Notes under the pieces: generated by a model
What the model was told of the DNA's origin: nothing
The model's input: only the letters and a program-made list of their open reading frames with translations
Database searches by the model: none
Origin: CAYLWN01 sp964387625
GTDB taxonomy: Bacteria > Patescibacteriota > Microgenomatia > UBA10105
Reading direction: 5' to 3'
Length of the DNA: 64,000 nucleotides
NCBI GenBank assembly: GCA_964387625.1
Contig: CAYLWN010000001.1
Span: 75,047 to 139,046, forward strand
Shown here: positions 17,280 through 26,575 of the stretch, in pieces
Layout: every line of letters begins with the position of its first letter
Position numbering within the stretch: the first letter of the stretch is position 1
Translations under genes and position numbers: made by a program

Positions 17280-18485
17280 ATGCCAGTTTTAATATTTTCT
17301 ATTTTTATATTTATTTTGTTTTTTAAAAGTTTATTTGTTTATTTTGTACAGGATGATTTCTATTTTTTAGCTATCACAAGAATTCATACTTTTTCGCAAT
17401 TTTTTTCATTGTTTATTCCTGATCCTAATAATGTTTGGTATCGGCCTTTATCTTCACCGGTATTTTTTTATTTATTAAAATTATTGTTTGGTTATAATCC
17501 ATTTGGATTTCATCTGATAGTTTTTGTTACACATGTATTTACCATATGGTTACTTTATTTTTTCATAAAAACGATTTTAAAAAATAATTTAATTGCATTA
17601 TTATCAGGATTATTTTATGGCATTCATCAATTGCATACAGTATCTCTTTCATGGCTCGCAACATACCCATTTATATTAGGGCCGACAATGCTGTTATTAA
17701 CGTTAATATTTTTTTATAAACAAAAAATATATTTATCATTACTTTTTTTTATATTCGGATTATTATCTTGGGAAATTATTGTTATCGTACCGATAATTTT
17801 AATACTCTTTACAATTCTTATAGAAAAGCAAAAAAAGTTTCTCAGAATAACTCCATTTATATGTTTATCAGTGTTATTGGTCATTGTTAGATTAGTTATT
17901 TTTAAAACTGAAGTTAAAACAAATCTTTATAGCATACAATTTTCCTGGGAAATAATAAGTTTGTTTAAATTCTATTTATTGAGACTAGTGGGTTTACCTA
18001 TGTTGATAACAGAAATGCCAAATGTAGAAAAAATTATTACTTTATTGCTTTCAGGATTTTTTACAATAATTACAATTTATGGATTCTATTTATCTTATAT
18101 TAAACGGCATTTACAAAAAAGAATTGTGCTATTTTTATTATTACTAATGATTATTGGTATTGGTCCCTTCTTATTTTTACCGAACCATATAGCTCCGCAT
18201 TATTTATCTGTAGCTCTTATAGGTTATGCTATTTTATCTGCATACGGTATTTATGAAGTCATACTTAATATAAAACATAAAAAGATAATTTCTACGATAA
18301 TAATATTGATTTTTGTAATAAATCAATACATTGGAATAGATTGGACTTATAAAACACATTGGATATTTCAAAGAGCTGTTTTAGCCAAAAAATTAATAGA
18401 AAATAATCAATTAATTCAAAAAATTGGAACCGAAGAATATTTTTCTTTAGGCGGAGAAAACGGTTATACTGCTTTGCATAAATGA
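17280..18485 (+). CDS. Polytopic membrane protein, GT-C glycosyltransferase-like
   Basis: 401 residues and about ten hydrophobic segments. The first helix is followed by FVQDDFYFLAITRIHTFSQF, and this DD motif in the first external loop is where GT-C enzymes (GT39/GT83 type) carry their catalytic acid. The next block, NVWYRPLSSPVFFYLLKLLFG, resembles the R-P-L-x-x-P stretch of bacterial dolichyl-P-mannose-mannosyltransferase-like proteins. It is shorter than ArnT or PMT proteins and has only a short tail. It would transfer a sugar from a polyprenyl phosphate carrier to a glycan on the outer face. The next gene overlaps its stop by 4 nt, so the two are translated together. Confidence 0.65.
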   Translation: MPVLIFSIFIFILFFKSLFVYFVQDDFYFLAITRIHTFSQFFSLFIPDPNNVWYRPLSSPVFFYLLKLLFGYNPFGFHLIVFVTHVFTIWLLYFFIKTILKNNLIALLSGLFYGIHQLHTVSLSWLATYPFILGPTMLLLTLIFFYKQKIYLSLLFFIFGLLSWEIIVIVPIILILFTILIEKQKKFLRITPFICLSVLLVIVRLVIFKTEVKTNLYSIQFSWEIISLFKFYLLRLVGLPMLITEMPNVEKIITLLLSGFFTIITIYGFYLSYIKRHLQKRIVLFLLLLMIIGIGPFLFLPNHIAPHYLSVALIGYAILSAYGIYEVILNIKHKKIISTIIILIFVINQYIGIDWTYKTHWIFQRAVLAKKLIENNQLIQKIGTEEYFSLGGENGYTALHK

Positions 18486-19651
18486 AATCATTGAATATTT
18501 TTATAATTAAAAATGCATACTTATTTATTTTAATAATTATTGCCACATTAATGTTTTTTCTTGTTTTAGGCAATAAATCTCCCTATTTTTCTTCGGACTC
18601 TTATCTTTATAAACATTTTTATTATCAGTTTAAAGGGCATTCATTCGATGAATCACGTAATAAAATTCTTAATGAAATTAATGTAACTAATTTTGATGAA
18701 GCCACCAAAAATATCTTATTAAATGATGAAACATATAGTATAAGTTTAAATTTAGTTAATCGAAGGGTATTTTATCCTTATGTTTCTTTTCTATTAAGTA
18801 ATTTTATGCAAAATGACTATAATAATTTATTAATTCCAGTGTATTTTTCATACATAGGAGTAATTATTATGATTTATGTTTTGATTAAATCTAATAAACC
18901 GGTTTTATTTTCTTTTGGTTCTGCTTTATTATTTTTAAGCTTTTACCCATTTATCTATTGGTCAACATATTTTTTGACTTATACAATTGGGACTTTTTTT
19001 TGGATGTTTAACGTATTTGCAGCTTATAAATATTTGAGGGAAAAATGCAATAAATGGCTAGTTTTATATATTTTTAGTCTGATTTTGTCATTAACTAATC
19101 GTGAGACCAGTATTTTACTACTGCCTTTTTTAATGTTTGTAAAAATATTTTGTTTATTTAGACCTAATCTTAAACAAACAAAAATACAATTAAATAAGCT
19201 ATTGTTTTCTACCATTTTAATTATTGCAGGCTTTTTCATGTTTATATTTCTATTTAAACAGAAAAATATTATTGACGCTATTGTTTATAACCAAAATAAT
19301 TTTGGTTTATATAACAAACCAAGATCATTAATAGATGTTATATCATTTTGGTTTAATTCAGTAATTTATGTTCATCAGGGTATACTCAATGATTTACTGA
19401 AACACAAATATTGGGGGACAATTTTATTATTAACTTTATTAAATATATTTTTTAGAAAAATAAAGAAAATAGATCAATTGGAAATCATTTTAATCAGTTC
19501 CGCCTTTGCATCATATTGTGGATTACTGATTTATCCGATATTAAGTTACAGATATTTTTTTCCAATCGTAGCAAGCTTAAGCTATTTTTATTGGGATTTA
19601 ATCAGTTTTTACTTAAATAAATTAACGATATTTATCAAAAAAAATAACTAA
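18482..19651 (+). CDS. Polytopic membrane protein, possible GT-C type
   Basis: 389 residues with about nine hydrophobic helices. After the first helix comes the external loop SPYFSSDSYLYKHFYYQFKG, followed by VNRRVFYPYVSFLLSNFM, which resembles the R-x-x-x-P-x-x-x-x-L region of GT-C proteins. The central helices (LLFLSFYPFIYWSTYFLTYT) and the NRETSILLLPFLMF block also fit that group. I cannot assign a family with certainty. The start overlaps the preceding gene by 4 nt, arguing for a functional pair. A 52-nt gap with a weak promoter follows. Confidence 0.55.
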   Translation: MKSLNIFIIKNAYLFILIIIATLMFFLVLGNKSPYFSSDSYLYKHFYYQFKGHSFDESRNKILNEINVTNFDEATKNILLNDETYSISLNLVNRRVFYPYVSFLLSNFMQNDYNNLLIPVYFSYIGVIIMIYVLIKSNKPVLFSFGSALLFLSFYPFIYWSTYFLTYTIGTFFWMFNVFAAYKYLREKCNKWLVLYIFSLILSLTNRETSILLLPFLMFVKIFCLFRPNLKQTKIQLNKLLFSTILIIAGFFMFIFLFKQKNIIDAIVYNQNNFGLYNKPRSLIDVISFWFNSVIYVHQGILNDLLKHKYWGTILLLTLLNIFFRKIKKIDQLEIILISSAFASYCGLLIYPILSYRYFFPIVASLSYFYWDLISFYLNKLTIFIKKNN

Positions 19652-19661
19652 TTAATTTTTT

Positions 19662-19691
19662 TTGGTTTATTTAAACATCGGACCTTATAAA
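19662..19691 (+). promoter_or_regulatory. Weak promoter upstream of the 19704 gene
   Basis: TTGGTT (19662-19667), an 18-nt spacer and TATAAA (19686-19691) lie 12 nt before the ATG at 19704. The layout is reasonable, but AT-rich background makes it uncertain. Confidence 0.3.
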
Positions 19692-19703
19692 TAATTAAAT
19701 ATA

Positions 19704-21368
19704 ATGTATAAGAAAATTACCGTTTTCATAATTTGTTTAAGCGTAATTTTACTGTATATGTCTCCATATATAATTTTGGGAGAAAAATCCTATCTACCGA
19801 TTAACGACAATTTAGATGGGCCTTTTATAGATTATGTTTTACTGTCAAGAAGCAATAAGATTTTTTCAGGTCTTACTGCGGTTTTGCCTCAAATTGCTAA
19901 CGGAATATCCAGAAATGTATTCCCTAGTGAATTTGACTTAACTTTATGGTTTTTTTATTTTTTTCCACCGTTTGCAGCTTATTTTGTTAATCTTTTACTC
20001 TATAGAATTTTAGCATTTTTTGGTATGTTTTTACTGCTTAAAAAGCATATCTTAGATAAGAAAATTAACCAGTTAATATTATTTTCAGTTTCACTGATTT
20101 TTGCGCTTTTACCATTTTTATCATTTGGCTCGGGTTGTATAGCTTTGTTACCTTTAACTTTTTATATTTTTTTAAATATCAGGAAAAATAAATATTGTTG
20201 GTATGATTGGGTGATACTGGGATTTATTCCACTGTATTCAAATTTACCTTTAGTTTACACATTTTTTATTTTATTTTTAGGTTTATTATGGTTGTTCGAT
20301 CTAATTAAATATAAGAAGATAAATCCGATATTTGTTTATGCATTGATAACATTTTCTGTATTGTTTTTAATTAAAGAATATCGGTTAGTTTATATTACTT
20401 TTTTTGATCATAGTTATATTTCTCATCGGGTAGAATTTGTAATAATAAAAGATTCAATCTCGCAATGTTTACAAAAAACATTGGATATCTTGCATTATGG
20501 ACAATATCATGCTCAAAGCAGTGCATTTCCGGTTTTAATAATTTCCTGGATTGTTGCATTTTTACATATTCGAAAAAATAAACTGAAAGCTAATTTTTAT
20601 TGGACAACTGCAATCATATTCTTTTTTGCTCTCTGTTACGGGTTTCGCGATGTCTGGTTTTGGAAAGACATTGGCAGCAAAATTACACTACTGCATGCTT
20701 TTGATATCAGTAGATTTTTTATGTTGTTGCCCTTATTTTGGTATATAAATTGGGCATATTCATTACAAGTAATATGGCAAATCAAAAAATATGGTCAACA
20801 ACTAACAGTGTTATTAATTGCAATACAATTGATGCTTATTTTTTATAAGAATGAAATAGTGCAAGGATCAATAACATATAAAATAAATTTTAAACAATTC
20901 TTTGCAGAAGAACTTTTTACTAAAATCAAATCTGATATCGGTGATAAAACAAACAGTTTTCGTATAGTTAGTTTGGGAATTCATCCATCAATAGCATCAT
21001 ATAATGGTTTTTTTACCTTAGACTTTTACCTTAACAATTATCCACTAAAGTATAAACATGAATTTCGGCAAATAATTTCTGGTGAATTGAAAAAAAACAT
21101 GGAATTACAGAAATTTTTTGATGAATGGGGGAGTCGGTGTTATTTATTTTCTCAAGATCTACCGGTTCATCCTTGGACAAAATCAATATACGAAACAATA
21201 AAAATACAAGACTTAATAATTGATACATACAAATTTAAGAGCATGGGTGGAAAATATTTATTTTCTGCTGCAGAAATTATGCATCCGGAAATTAATAACC
21301 TTAAATTTTATAAAAAATATTCAAATGTAAATTCTGCTTGGGATATTTATGTATATAAATTATTGTAG
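19704..21368 (+). CDS. Polytopic membrane protein, DUF6044-like
   Basis: 554 residues with about 11 hydrophobic segments. The N-terminal region reads LYMSPYIILGEKSYLPINDN followed by LDGPF, then GISRNVFPSEFDLTLWFF and FFPPFAAYFVNLLLYRILAF with FGMFLLLK. This succession (an N-D-N-L-D loop, R near the outer face, a P-P-F-x-A-Y helix and G-M-x-L-L-K) matches what I remember of the DUF6044 family of bacterial membrane proteins. These are probably GT-C-like enzymes acting on cell-surface glycans. A soluble C-terminal part of about 170 residues follows the last helix. The DUF assignment is from memory. It directly precedes the RfbF gene. Confidence 0.6.
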   Translation: MYKKITVFIICLSVILLYMSPYIILGEKSYLPINDNLDGPFIDYVLLSRSNKIFSGLTAVLPQIANGISRNVFPSEFDLTLWFFYFFPPFAAYFVNLLLYRILAFFGMFLLLKKHILDKKINQLILFSVSLIFALLPFLSFGSGCIALLPLTFYIFLNIRKNKYCWYDWVILGFIPLYSNLPLVYTFFILFLGLLWLFDLIKYKKINPIFVYALITFSVLFLIKEYRLVYITFFDHSYISHRVEFVIIKDSISQCLQKTLDILHYGQYHAQSSAFPVLIISWIVAFLHIRKNKLKANFYWTTAIIFFFALCYGFRDVWFWKDIGSKITLLHAFDISRFFMLLPLFWYINWAYSLQVIWQIKKYGQQLTVLLIAIQLMLIFYKNEIVQGSITYKINFKQFFAEELFTKIKSDIGDKTNSFRIVSLGIHPSIASYNGFFTLDFYLNNYPLKYKHEFRQIISGELKKNMELQKFFDEWGSRCYLFSQDLPVHPWTKSIYETIKIQDLIIDTYKFKSMGGKYLFSAAEIMHPEINNLKFYKKYSNVNSAWDIYVYKLL

Positions 21369-21386
21369 GAAAATTATTAAATTTTA

Positions 21387-21395
21387 TGTTATTAT
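21387..21395 (+). promoter_or_regulatory. Extended -10 box upstream of rfbF
   Basis: TGTTATTAT is an extended -10 element that would start transcription near 21402 and leave a leader of about 24 nt before the ATG at 21426. No -35 match was found. It would drive rfbF and the rfbG-like gene separately from the membrane-protein genes upstream. Confidence 0.4.
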
Positions 21396-21425
21396 CCTAA
21401 CCAATTAATAAGTTATATCATTTTT

Positions 21426-22205
21426 ATGCAAGTAATAATTCTTTGTGGTGGTTATGGAACCAGACTTCGGGAAGAAACAGAATTTAAACCGAAACCCATG
21501 GTATTTATAGGTAAAAAGCCGATTATTTGGCATATCATGAAAATATATGCTTATTATGGAATTAATGAATTCATTTTGGCGCTTGGGTACAAAGCTAATA
21601 ATATTAAAGATTATTTTCTTAATCAAAAAGCTTTTACAACTGATTTCATTCTGCATACCAGATCACACAAAACAAAATATTTTCTGGAAAATCGGACAGA
21701 AATAGATGATTTTAAGATAACCTTTGTAGATACTGGTTTAGATACTTTACCTGGAGAAAGGATTCTTCGTTGTGAAAACTATATTAGCAAAAAAGATAAA
21801 CATTTTATGGTTACTTATGGAGATGGCGTTGCAGATATAAATCTTAAAAATTTAATTAATTTTCATAATAAACAAAAAACTATCGGCACCATAATTGGTG
21901 TTCATCTCAGATCAAAATTTGGTTTGATGAATGTAAATACAAAAAATTTGGTTACAAATTTTAACGAAAAACCAGTACTGACTGACTGGGTAAACGGTGG
22001 ATACATGGTATTTAACCGAGAAGCTTTTAAATATTTCCGAAACGGGGAATCTGAACATCCGGCTTTAAAACGACTAGCAAAAAAAAGAGAACTGTCGTTT
22101 TTTAAGCATACTGGATTTTGGTTTGCGGTGGACACTATTAAGGAACTGACAGAACTTAATCAAATGTGGACTATTGGAAACTGCCCTTGGAAGGTATGGA
22201 AATAG
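21426..22205 (+). CDS. rfbF: Glucose-1-phosphate cytidylyltransferase
   Basis: 259 residues, exactly the family size. The nucleotidyltransferase motif is IILCGGYGTRLREETEFKPK with PMVFIGKKPIIWHIMKIYA, where the E-E-T after GTRL is characteristic of RfbF/AscA rather than glucose-1-phosphate thymidylyl- or uridylyltransferases. VTYGDGVADINL holds the metal-binding Asp, and FWFAVDTIKELTELNQMW is the usual C-terminal signature. It makes CDP-glucose from CTP and glucose 1-phosphate, the first step towards CDP-3,6-dideoxyhexoses. The next gene is an RfbG-like dehydratase that overlaps it, and an RfbH gene lies at 29592, so the pathway appears complete through the C3 deoxygenation substrate. Confidence 0.92.
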   Translation: MQVIILCGGYGTRLREETEFKPKPMVFIGKKPIIWHIMKIYAYYGINEFILALGYKANNIKDYFLNQKAFTTDFILHTRSHKTKYFLENRTEIDDFKITFVDTGLDTLPGERILRCENYISKKDKHFMVTYGDGVADINLKNLINFHNKQKTIGTIIGVHLRSKFGLMNVNTKNLVTNFNEKPVLTDWVNGGYMVFNREAFKYFRNGESEHPALKRLAKKRELSFFKHTGFWFAVDTIKELTELNQMWTIGNCPWKVWK

Positions 22206-23155
22206 TAAATAAAAACATCTTAATAACGGGAGGTGTTGGTTTTATCGGTAGTCATTTAGTTAAAGCCTTAACTGATCAAGGAATTTTTCCAATCGTATTA
22301 TATCGTTCGATTGACCTAAAAAGTTATTTTACTTTACAAAATCTAAATACCAAGACACAATTAATTTATCAAGATATAAACGATTATGCTGGTGTTTATA
22401 GAATAATAACAAAATATAAAATTAATGTTGTTTTTCATTTAGCAGCTCAGGCTCTGGTTGAATTAGCTTATGATAACCCATTAGATACTTTATTAACAAA
22501 CATAATTGGAACTGCCAATATTCTCGAAGTCTGTCGTCAAAAAGGCGATATGGATGCAATAATAGTAGCGTCATCAGACAAAGCATATGGAAAAAAAGGA
22601 AATGTTAAATATAAAGAATCTGATGCATTAGTAGGAAATCATCCTTATGAAACATCGAAAGCCAGCGCAGATCTTATAGCCCAAATGTATATAAAAACTT
22701 ATAATATGCCAATATCCATAACAAGATTTGGAAATGTATACGGTGAAGGAGATTTGAATTTTTCAAGAATAATTCCTGGAATTATGCAGGCATTAATTAA
22801 AAAACAAACGTTAGATGTTCGTAGTAACGGTAAGTTTATTAGAGATTATATATATGTTGATGATGTTGTTAATGGATACTTATCAATAATAAAAAATTGG
22901 AATAAAATTTGTGGACAATCAATTAATTTTGGTTCAAAAGAAACATTAAGTGTAATGGAAATAGTTCAATTAGTTGAAAAGACCCTCAAATTAAAAATAA
23001 AACATAGAATACTCAATAATTCAAAAAATGAAATAAATTATCAGTCTTTAAATGATAATAAAGCCAGAAAAATACTCAAATGGCGACATAATTATAATCT
23101 TAAAAATATGCTACCTGAAATTTATTCATGGTATAAAAACAGCTTAACCCAGTAA
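22196..23155 (+). CDS. CDP-glucose 4,6-dehydratase-like SDR
   Basis: 319 residues from ATG 22196. An upstream in-frame GTG at 22166 would overlap rfbF by 40 nt and adds nothing conserved. The NAD motif is ITGGVGFIGSH (10-20), followed by VVFHLAAQALVELAYDNPLD, ASSDKAYG (125-132) and the Tyr151/Lys155 pair in YETSK; RFGNVYGEGD follows. The HLAAQ-x-LV, SSDK and G-N-V-x-G-x-G-D blocks are those of CDP-glucose 4,6-dehydratase (RfbG), which makes CDP-4-keto-6-deoxyglucose. Position directly after rfbF (10-nt overlap) supports this. The similarity is looser than for rfbF, and the family's usual leading F-W-x-G-K segment is missing, so another SDR activity remains possible. Confidence 0.72.
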   Translation: MEIVNKNILITGGVGFIGSHLVKALTDQGIFPIVLYRSIDLKSYFTLQNLNTKTQLIYQDINDYAGVYRIITKYKINVVFHLAAQALVELAYDNPLDTLLTNIIGTANILEVCRQKGDMDAIIVASSDKAYGKKGNVKYKESDALVGNHPYETSKASADLIAQMYIKTYNMPISITRFGNVYGEGDLNFSRIIPGIMQALIKKQTLDVRSNGKFIRDYIYVDDVVNGYLSIIKNWNKICGQSINFGSKETLSVMEIVQLVEKTLKLKIKHRILNNSKNEINYQSLNDNKARKILKWRHNYNLKNMLPEIYSWYKNSLTQ

Positions 23156-23190
23156 TTATTATTTAATTTGAGTTAATATTTTAAGGGAGT

Positions 23191-23218
23191 GATATTCCAC
23201 TTCAATAATATCTTTTTT
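23191..23218 (+). terminator. Weak hairpin with T-run after the rfbG-like gene
   Basis: GATATT (23191-23196) and AATATC (23207-23212) can pair as a 6-bp stem with a 10-nt loop, followed by six T residues. It lies in the 142-bp gap between two convergent genes. The stem is AT-rich and short, so termination efficiency is doubtful. Confidence 0.3.
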
Positions 23219-23297
23219 ATAAAGTACTTGTAGCTCTTTTTAAGAAATAATTATGATGTCTTGTAAATATTTATTACGATTAGGAGAATTGTTTTTA

Positions 23298-24473
23298 TCA
23301 ATGAATCACTTCTTTTATTCTTCTTATGCCTTCGATTAAGTTATCTTTAGAAGTAGCGTAAGAAATTCGTAAATACCCTTCACCGTATTCTCCAAATGAG
23401 GTACCATCTAAAAGTGCGACTCCGGCTTCCTTTAAAATATAATTAGCCCACCATTTAGAGGATTTGCCTAATTTTTTAATATTAGGAAAAACATAAAAAG
23501 CCCCTTGTGGCATGCTACAGCTGATACCTGGGATAGAATTCAGTAAATTAACTATCAGTTCTCTGCGAACCGTAAATTCTTTTAACATAGCTTTAAATTC
23601 AGTATCTGTGCCTGTTAATGCGGTTAGAGCGGCTTGTTGGGTAAATGAAGCTGTACAGCCGATAGAATGGGTCAAAAAGCTGTCAACCTTATCAATATTT
23701 GCAACTGGTACTGCCAGATAACCTATCCGCCATCCGGTCATGCTATAAGTTTTAGAAAACCCATCAATCAAAAATGTCCGGTTCTGGACGTCCTTATTAG
23801 AGTAAAAACTGTGATATTTTTCTAATCCGTACAGAAATCGGGAATATATTTCATCGGTTAAAATCCAACAACCTATATTTTTGATTAAATCAGCAATTTC
23901 CGATAAAATTTCCACAGGAATTATTCCTCCTGTAGGATTACTAGGAGAATTAAGAATTATCAATTTAGTTTTGGAAGATAATTTTTTTCGGAATAATTTC
24001 ATGTCGAAACTAAAGTTATTTTCTTCCAAAAGCGGGATAGGAATCCCAGAACCCCCTAAAAAATTAATCAGTGAAGAATAAGTAGGAAAACCTGGATCCG
24101 GATAAATAACTTCATCACCATGGTTAATTACCAGAGACATAGCTGTGAAAATGGCATTTTTTGCGCTGGGAGTGACTGCAATTTGCTCGGGATTAATTTC
24201 AACATTACGCGACCGATTTAAATATTTTGCAATTTCCTGTCTTAAGGATAATATTCCTAAAGGCGGTGTATATTTGGTAAAACCTGCATTTATAGCATGG
24301 ACACCGGCTTGGCTAATATTTTTGGGAGTGGAGAAATCTGGTTGGCCGATTTCTAAATGAATAATTTTCTTTCCTTGTTGTTCTAATTGCGTAGCTTTAT
24401 TTAATACCGAATATGCTCCTTCCGGTAACAAAAAACGTGTTTTATTAGTTAATAATGGCGAATTATTTGTCAT
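23298..24473 (-). CDS. Class I/II PLP-dependent aminotransferase (aspartate aminotransferase-like)
   Basis: 391 residues. The fold-type I signatures are intact: NSPSNPTGG (175-183), ILTDEIYSRF, with the PLP-binding lysine Lys241 in DGFSKTYSMTGWRIGY and the substrate-carboxylate Arg near LRISYA. It catalyses amino transfer between an amino acid and a 2-oxo acid. Unlike DegT enzymes it is not a typical sugar aminotransferase. It is the second gene of a two-gene minus-strand operon with the TPP enzyme (11-nt overlap), so its substrate may be a 2-oxo acid used or made by that enzyme. The pair interrupts the CDP-sugar genes. The specific substrate cannot be inferred. Confidence 0.88.
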   Translation of the reverse strand: MTNNSPLLTNKTRFLLPEGAYSVLNKATQLEQQGKKIIHLEIGQPDFSTPKNISQAGVHAINAGFTKYTPPLGILSLRQEIAKYLNRSRNVEINPEQIAVTPSAKNAIFTAMSLVINHGDEVIYPDPGFPTYSSLINFLGGSGIPIPLLEENNFSFDMKLFRKKLSSKTKLIILNSPSNPTGGIIPVEILSEIADLIKNIGCWILTDEIYSRFLYGLEKYHSFYSNKDVQNRTFLIDGFSKTYSMTGWRIGYLAVPVANIDKVDSFLTHSIGCTASFTQQAALTALTGTDTEFKAMLKEFTVRRELIVNLLNSIPGISCSMPQGAFYVFPNIKKLGKSSKWWANYILKEAGVALLDGTSFGEYGEGYLRISYATSKDNLIEGIRRIKEVIH

Positions 24474-26268
24474 ATGTCTTATTTAACAAATTTGATATAT
24501 ATTCCGGACGGTCCAAAAAAGGAAACATATCTTCAAAAGGTCGAGATTCCATAGATCCGTCAGGATTAAGCACTGATTCAACTGCAGGAATGACCATTTG
24601 ATTTTTTTCTATAATTACTTCGCAGAGTACTGCACCTTTTTTCAACACTTGTTTAATGCCTCTTTTTAGATTTCGATTATTATCAATTTTTATATAATTT
24701 AATCCGTATGCCGTTGCAATTTTCTTTAAATTAGGAAATGATACTCCTGAATTAGGTCCTTCGCCAATAAAACGTTCGGCGAAGTATTTTTTCTGTGAAT
24801 ATTTTATAGAATAATAACCCTGATTATTTAAGACAAAAATTTTTATAGGTAGTTTGTAATGAATCATTGTTTGCAATTCCTGAATATTTTGCTGAAACGA
24901 TCCGTCACCGGTTATACATATTATTCTTTGATTATTATGGGCAAAAGATGCTCCGATGGCTGCCGGTAATGAATAACCCATAGTAGCAAATCCTCCAGAA
25001 GTAATATATCGCATGCCAGGTTTAATAAATACAGCTTGTGATCCAATATAAAAGGTTGATCCAGCATCAGTAACAACAACGTCATTTCCGCTTAATAAAC
25101 GGCAAAGCTCATCAACTAATAGATAAGTATTTATCCCTTTCTTAATTAATTTGTAATTTGGTAAACAAACAGGATATTTTTTCTTCCATATTTGACAATG
25201 CTTTATCCAAACTTGATCAAAATTTAATGTTACCTTTGATAATTTAGAGTATAAAATTGGCAGTAATTTATTTAAATCAATTTGAACATACAAATCAGCT
25301 TTAAGATTATTTTTTTTATGACTTGAAATATCAATATCTATGATTATTTTTTTTGAATTAGGAGAAAATGAATCGTAATCATACCCAATTTCCGCTACTG
25401 GCATGCTGCTGCCAAAAACAATAAGTAAATCGGTGTTTTGAATTGCCAAATTTCCAGCTCGATCTCCTTTGATACCAATTCTACCTACATAATTTGGGTG
25501 ATTATTGTCTATAACGTCAATACCTAAGAAAGTAGTTACCACAGGAATTTTGAATTTTGATACAAACGCATGAAATATCTTTTCAATATTGGCAATTCTG
25601 ACACCTCTGCCTGCCAAGATAACGGGTCTTTTAGATATTTTTAATAAATTAACTATTTTGTTAACAGAATCAGTAGAAATTGATTGCTGTTTAGGTTTAG
25701 GATAACCAACAAGGTTCTGTGTATTTATTAATGCAGATTGCACATCTAACGGAATTTCTAACCAAACAGGTCCTGGTCTTCCAGATTTGGATATATAAAT
25801 TGCTTTTTCAAGATGATATTTAATATCTTGAGGTTTATCTACAAAATAATAATATTTTGTGATTGATTGAACCATTGGGGCAATATTTATTTCCTGGACA
25901 CCACATTGTCTTATTGCTGGATTGCCGATTTTATATGTTGCTTCTTTTTGTTTAACTTGACCGGATATGAATAGACATGGTACAGAATCCAACCATGCTC
26001 CGGCTGTACCGGTTAATGCATTTATTGCACCTGGACCGGTAGTAAAATACCCTACAGCAAAATTATTATTGGTTTTAGCATAGGCCTCAACTGCCATAGC
26101 TTGAGCTTGTTCATGATGAAAACAGACAGGTTTAATTTTTCTAAAAACAGTTAAACCGTCAGTTAAGTGCATAATGCCAGCCCCACTTAACATAAAAATA
26201 TGCCTAATGCCAAAATTGTATAAATATTGAGGAATAAAATCAGCTACTCGGATTAACTTTTGTGCCAT
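24463..26268 (-). CDS. Acetolactate-synthase-like thiamine pyrophosphate enzyme
   Basis: 601 residues, the size of acetolactate synthase catalytic subunits. The catalytic TPP-activating glutamate is Glu53 in FHHEQAQAMAVEAYA. The cofactor motif is GDG (454-456) followed 24 residues later by NN (481-482). The N-terminal block GPGAINALTGTAGAWLDSVP and central ILAGRGVR match the three-domain POX/ALS fold. It should decarboxylate a 2-oxo acid such as pyruvate and transfer the two-carbon unit to an acceptor. No regulatory subunit or other branched-chain amino acid gene is nearby, and the flanking genes make CDP-sugars. A sugar-acylating role like that of YerE in yersiniose synthesis is therefore plausible, but unproven. 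Confidence 0.82.
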   Translation of the reverse strand: MAQKLIRVADFIPQYLYNFGIRHIFMLSGAGIMHLTDGLTVFRKIKPVCFHHEQAQAMAVEAYAKTNNNFAVGYFTTGPGAINALTGTAGAWLDSVPCLFISGQVKQKEATYKIGNPAIRQCGVQEINIAPMVQSITKYYYFVDKPQDIKYHLEKAIYISKSGRPGPVWLEIPLDVQSALINTQNLVGYPKPKQQSISTDSVNKIVNLLKISKRPVILAGRGVRIANIEKIFHAFVSKFKIPVVTTFLGIDVIDNNHPNYVGRIGIKGDRAGNLAIQNTDLLIVFGSSMPVAEIGYDYDSFSPNSKKIIIDIDISSHKKNNLKADLYVQIDLNKLLPILYSKLSKVTLNFDQVWIKHCQIWKKKYPVCLPNYKLIKKGINTYLLVDELCRLLSGNDVVVTDAGSTFYIGSQAVFIKPGMRYITSGGFATMGYSLPAAIGASFAHNNQRIICITGDGSFQQNIQELQTMIHYKLPIKIFVLNNQGYYSIKYSQKKYFAERFIGEGPNSGVSFPNLKKIATAYGLNYIKIDNNRNLKRGIKQVLKKGAVLCEVIIEKNQMVIPAVESVLNPDGSMESRPFEDMFPFLDRPEYISNLLNKTYDK

Positions 26269-26292
26269 AATATTTTAAATTAATTTACATTG

Positions 26293-26316
26293 AGAGACAA
26301 AACAAAGTTTGTCTTT
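26293..26316 (-). promoter_or_regulatory. Hairpin upstream of the TPP enzyme gene
   Basis: AGAGACAAA (26293-26301) pairs with TTTGTCTTT (26308-26316), giving a 9-bp stem with one G-T wobble and a 6-nt loop. It sits 25-48 nt upstream of the TPP gene start, so it could be a 5-prime-UTR stem or a palindromic operator. It does not look like a TPP riboswitch: no conserved CUGAGA or ACCUGA elements are present. Confidence 0.3.
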
Positions 26317-26566
26317 AACTTTCTTATGGATTATTGCTAAATTTTAACAAATAATACTCAAAATTAATAACAAAACTCCGAATAAAAGTAACATAATATG
26401 ATTGTAGTTGCAATACTAGTTAAAACAAAAATTGTTCATTCTAAAACTGAAAACTTAAAAATTTATTAATTAACCTGATTTATTTTATTAATTCTAATTA
26501 TTTAGATAAATATTTTTTGTTTTATTATTTTTTATAAATATATACTATAATTGTGTTAAAAATGAT

Positions 26567-26575
26567 TGTTATAAT
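26567..26575 (+). promoter_or_regulatory. Extended -10 promoter for the FkbM gene
   Basis: TGTTATAAT is a consensus extended -10 element that would start transcription near 26582, leaving a leader of about 28 nt before the ATG at 26610. A second TATAAT at 26546-26551 could act alternatively. Confidence 0.45.

Noticed and set aside
22166..22195. Upstream GTG start for the rfbG-like gene
   Set aside because: It would overlap rfbF by 40 nt and adds ten residues without conservation. The ATG at 22196 begins just before the NAD-binding strand.
26293..26316. TPP riboswitch controlling the TPP enzyme gene
   Set aside because: Only a simple 9-bp hairpin is present. The conserved thi-box elements are missing and the gene uses TPP rather than making it.
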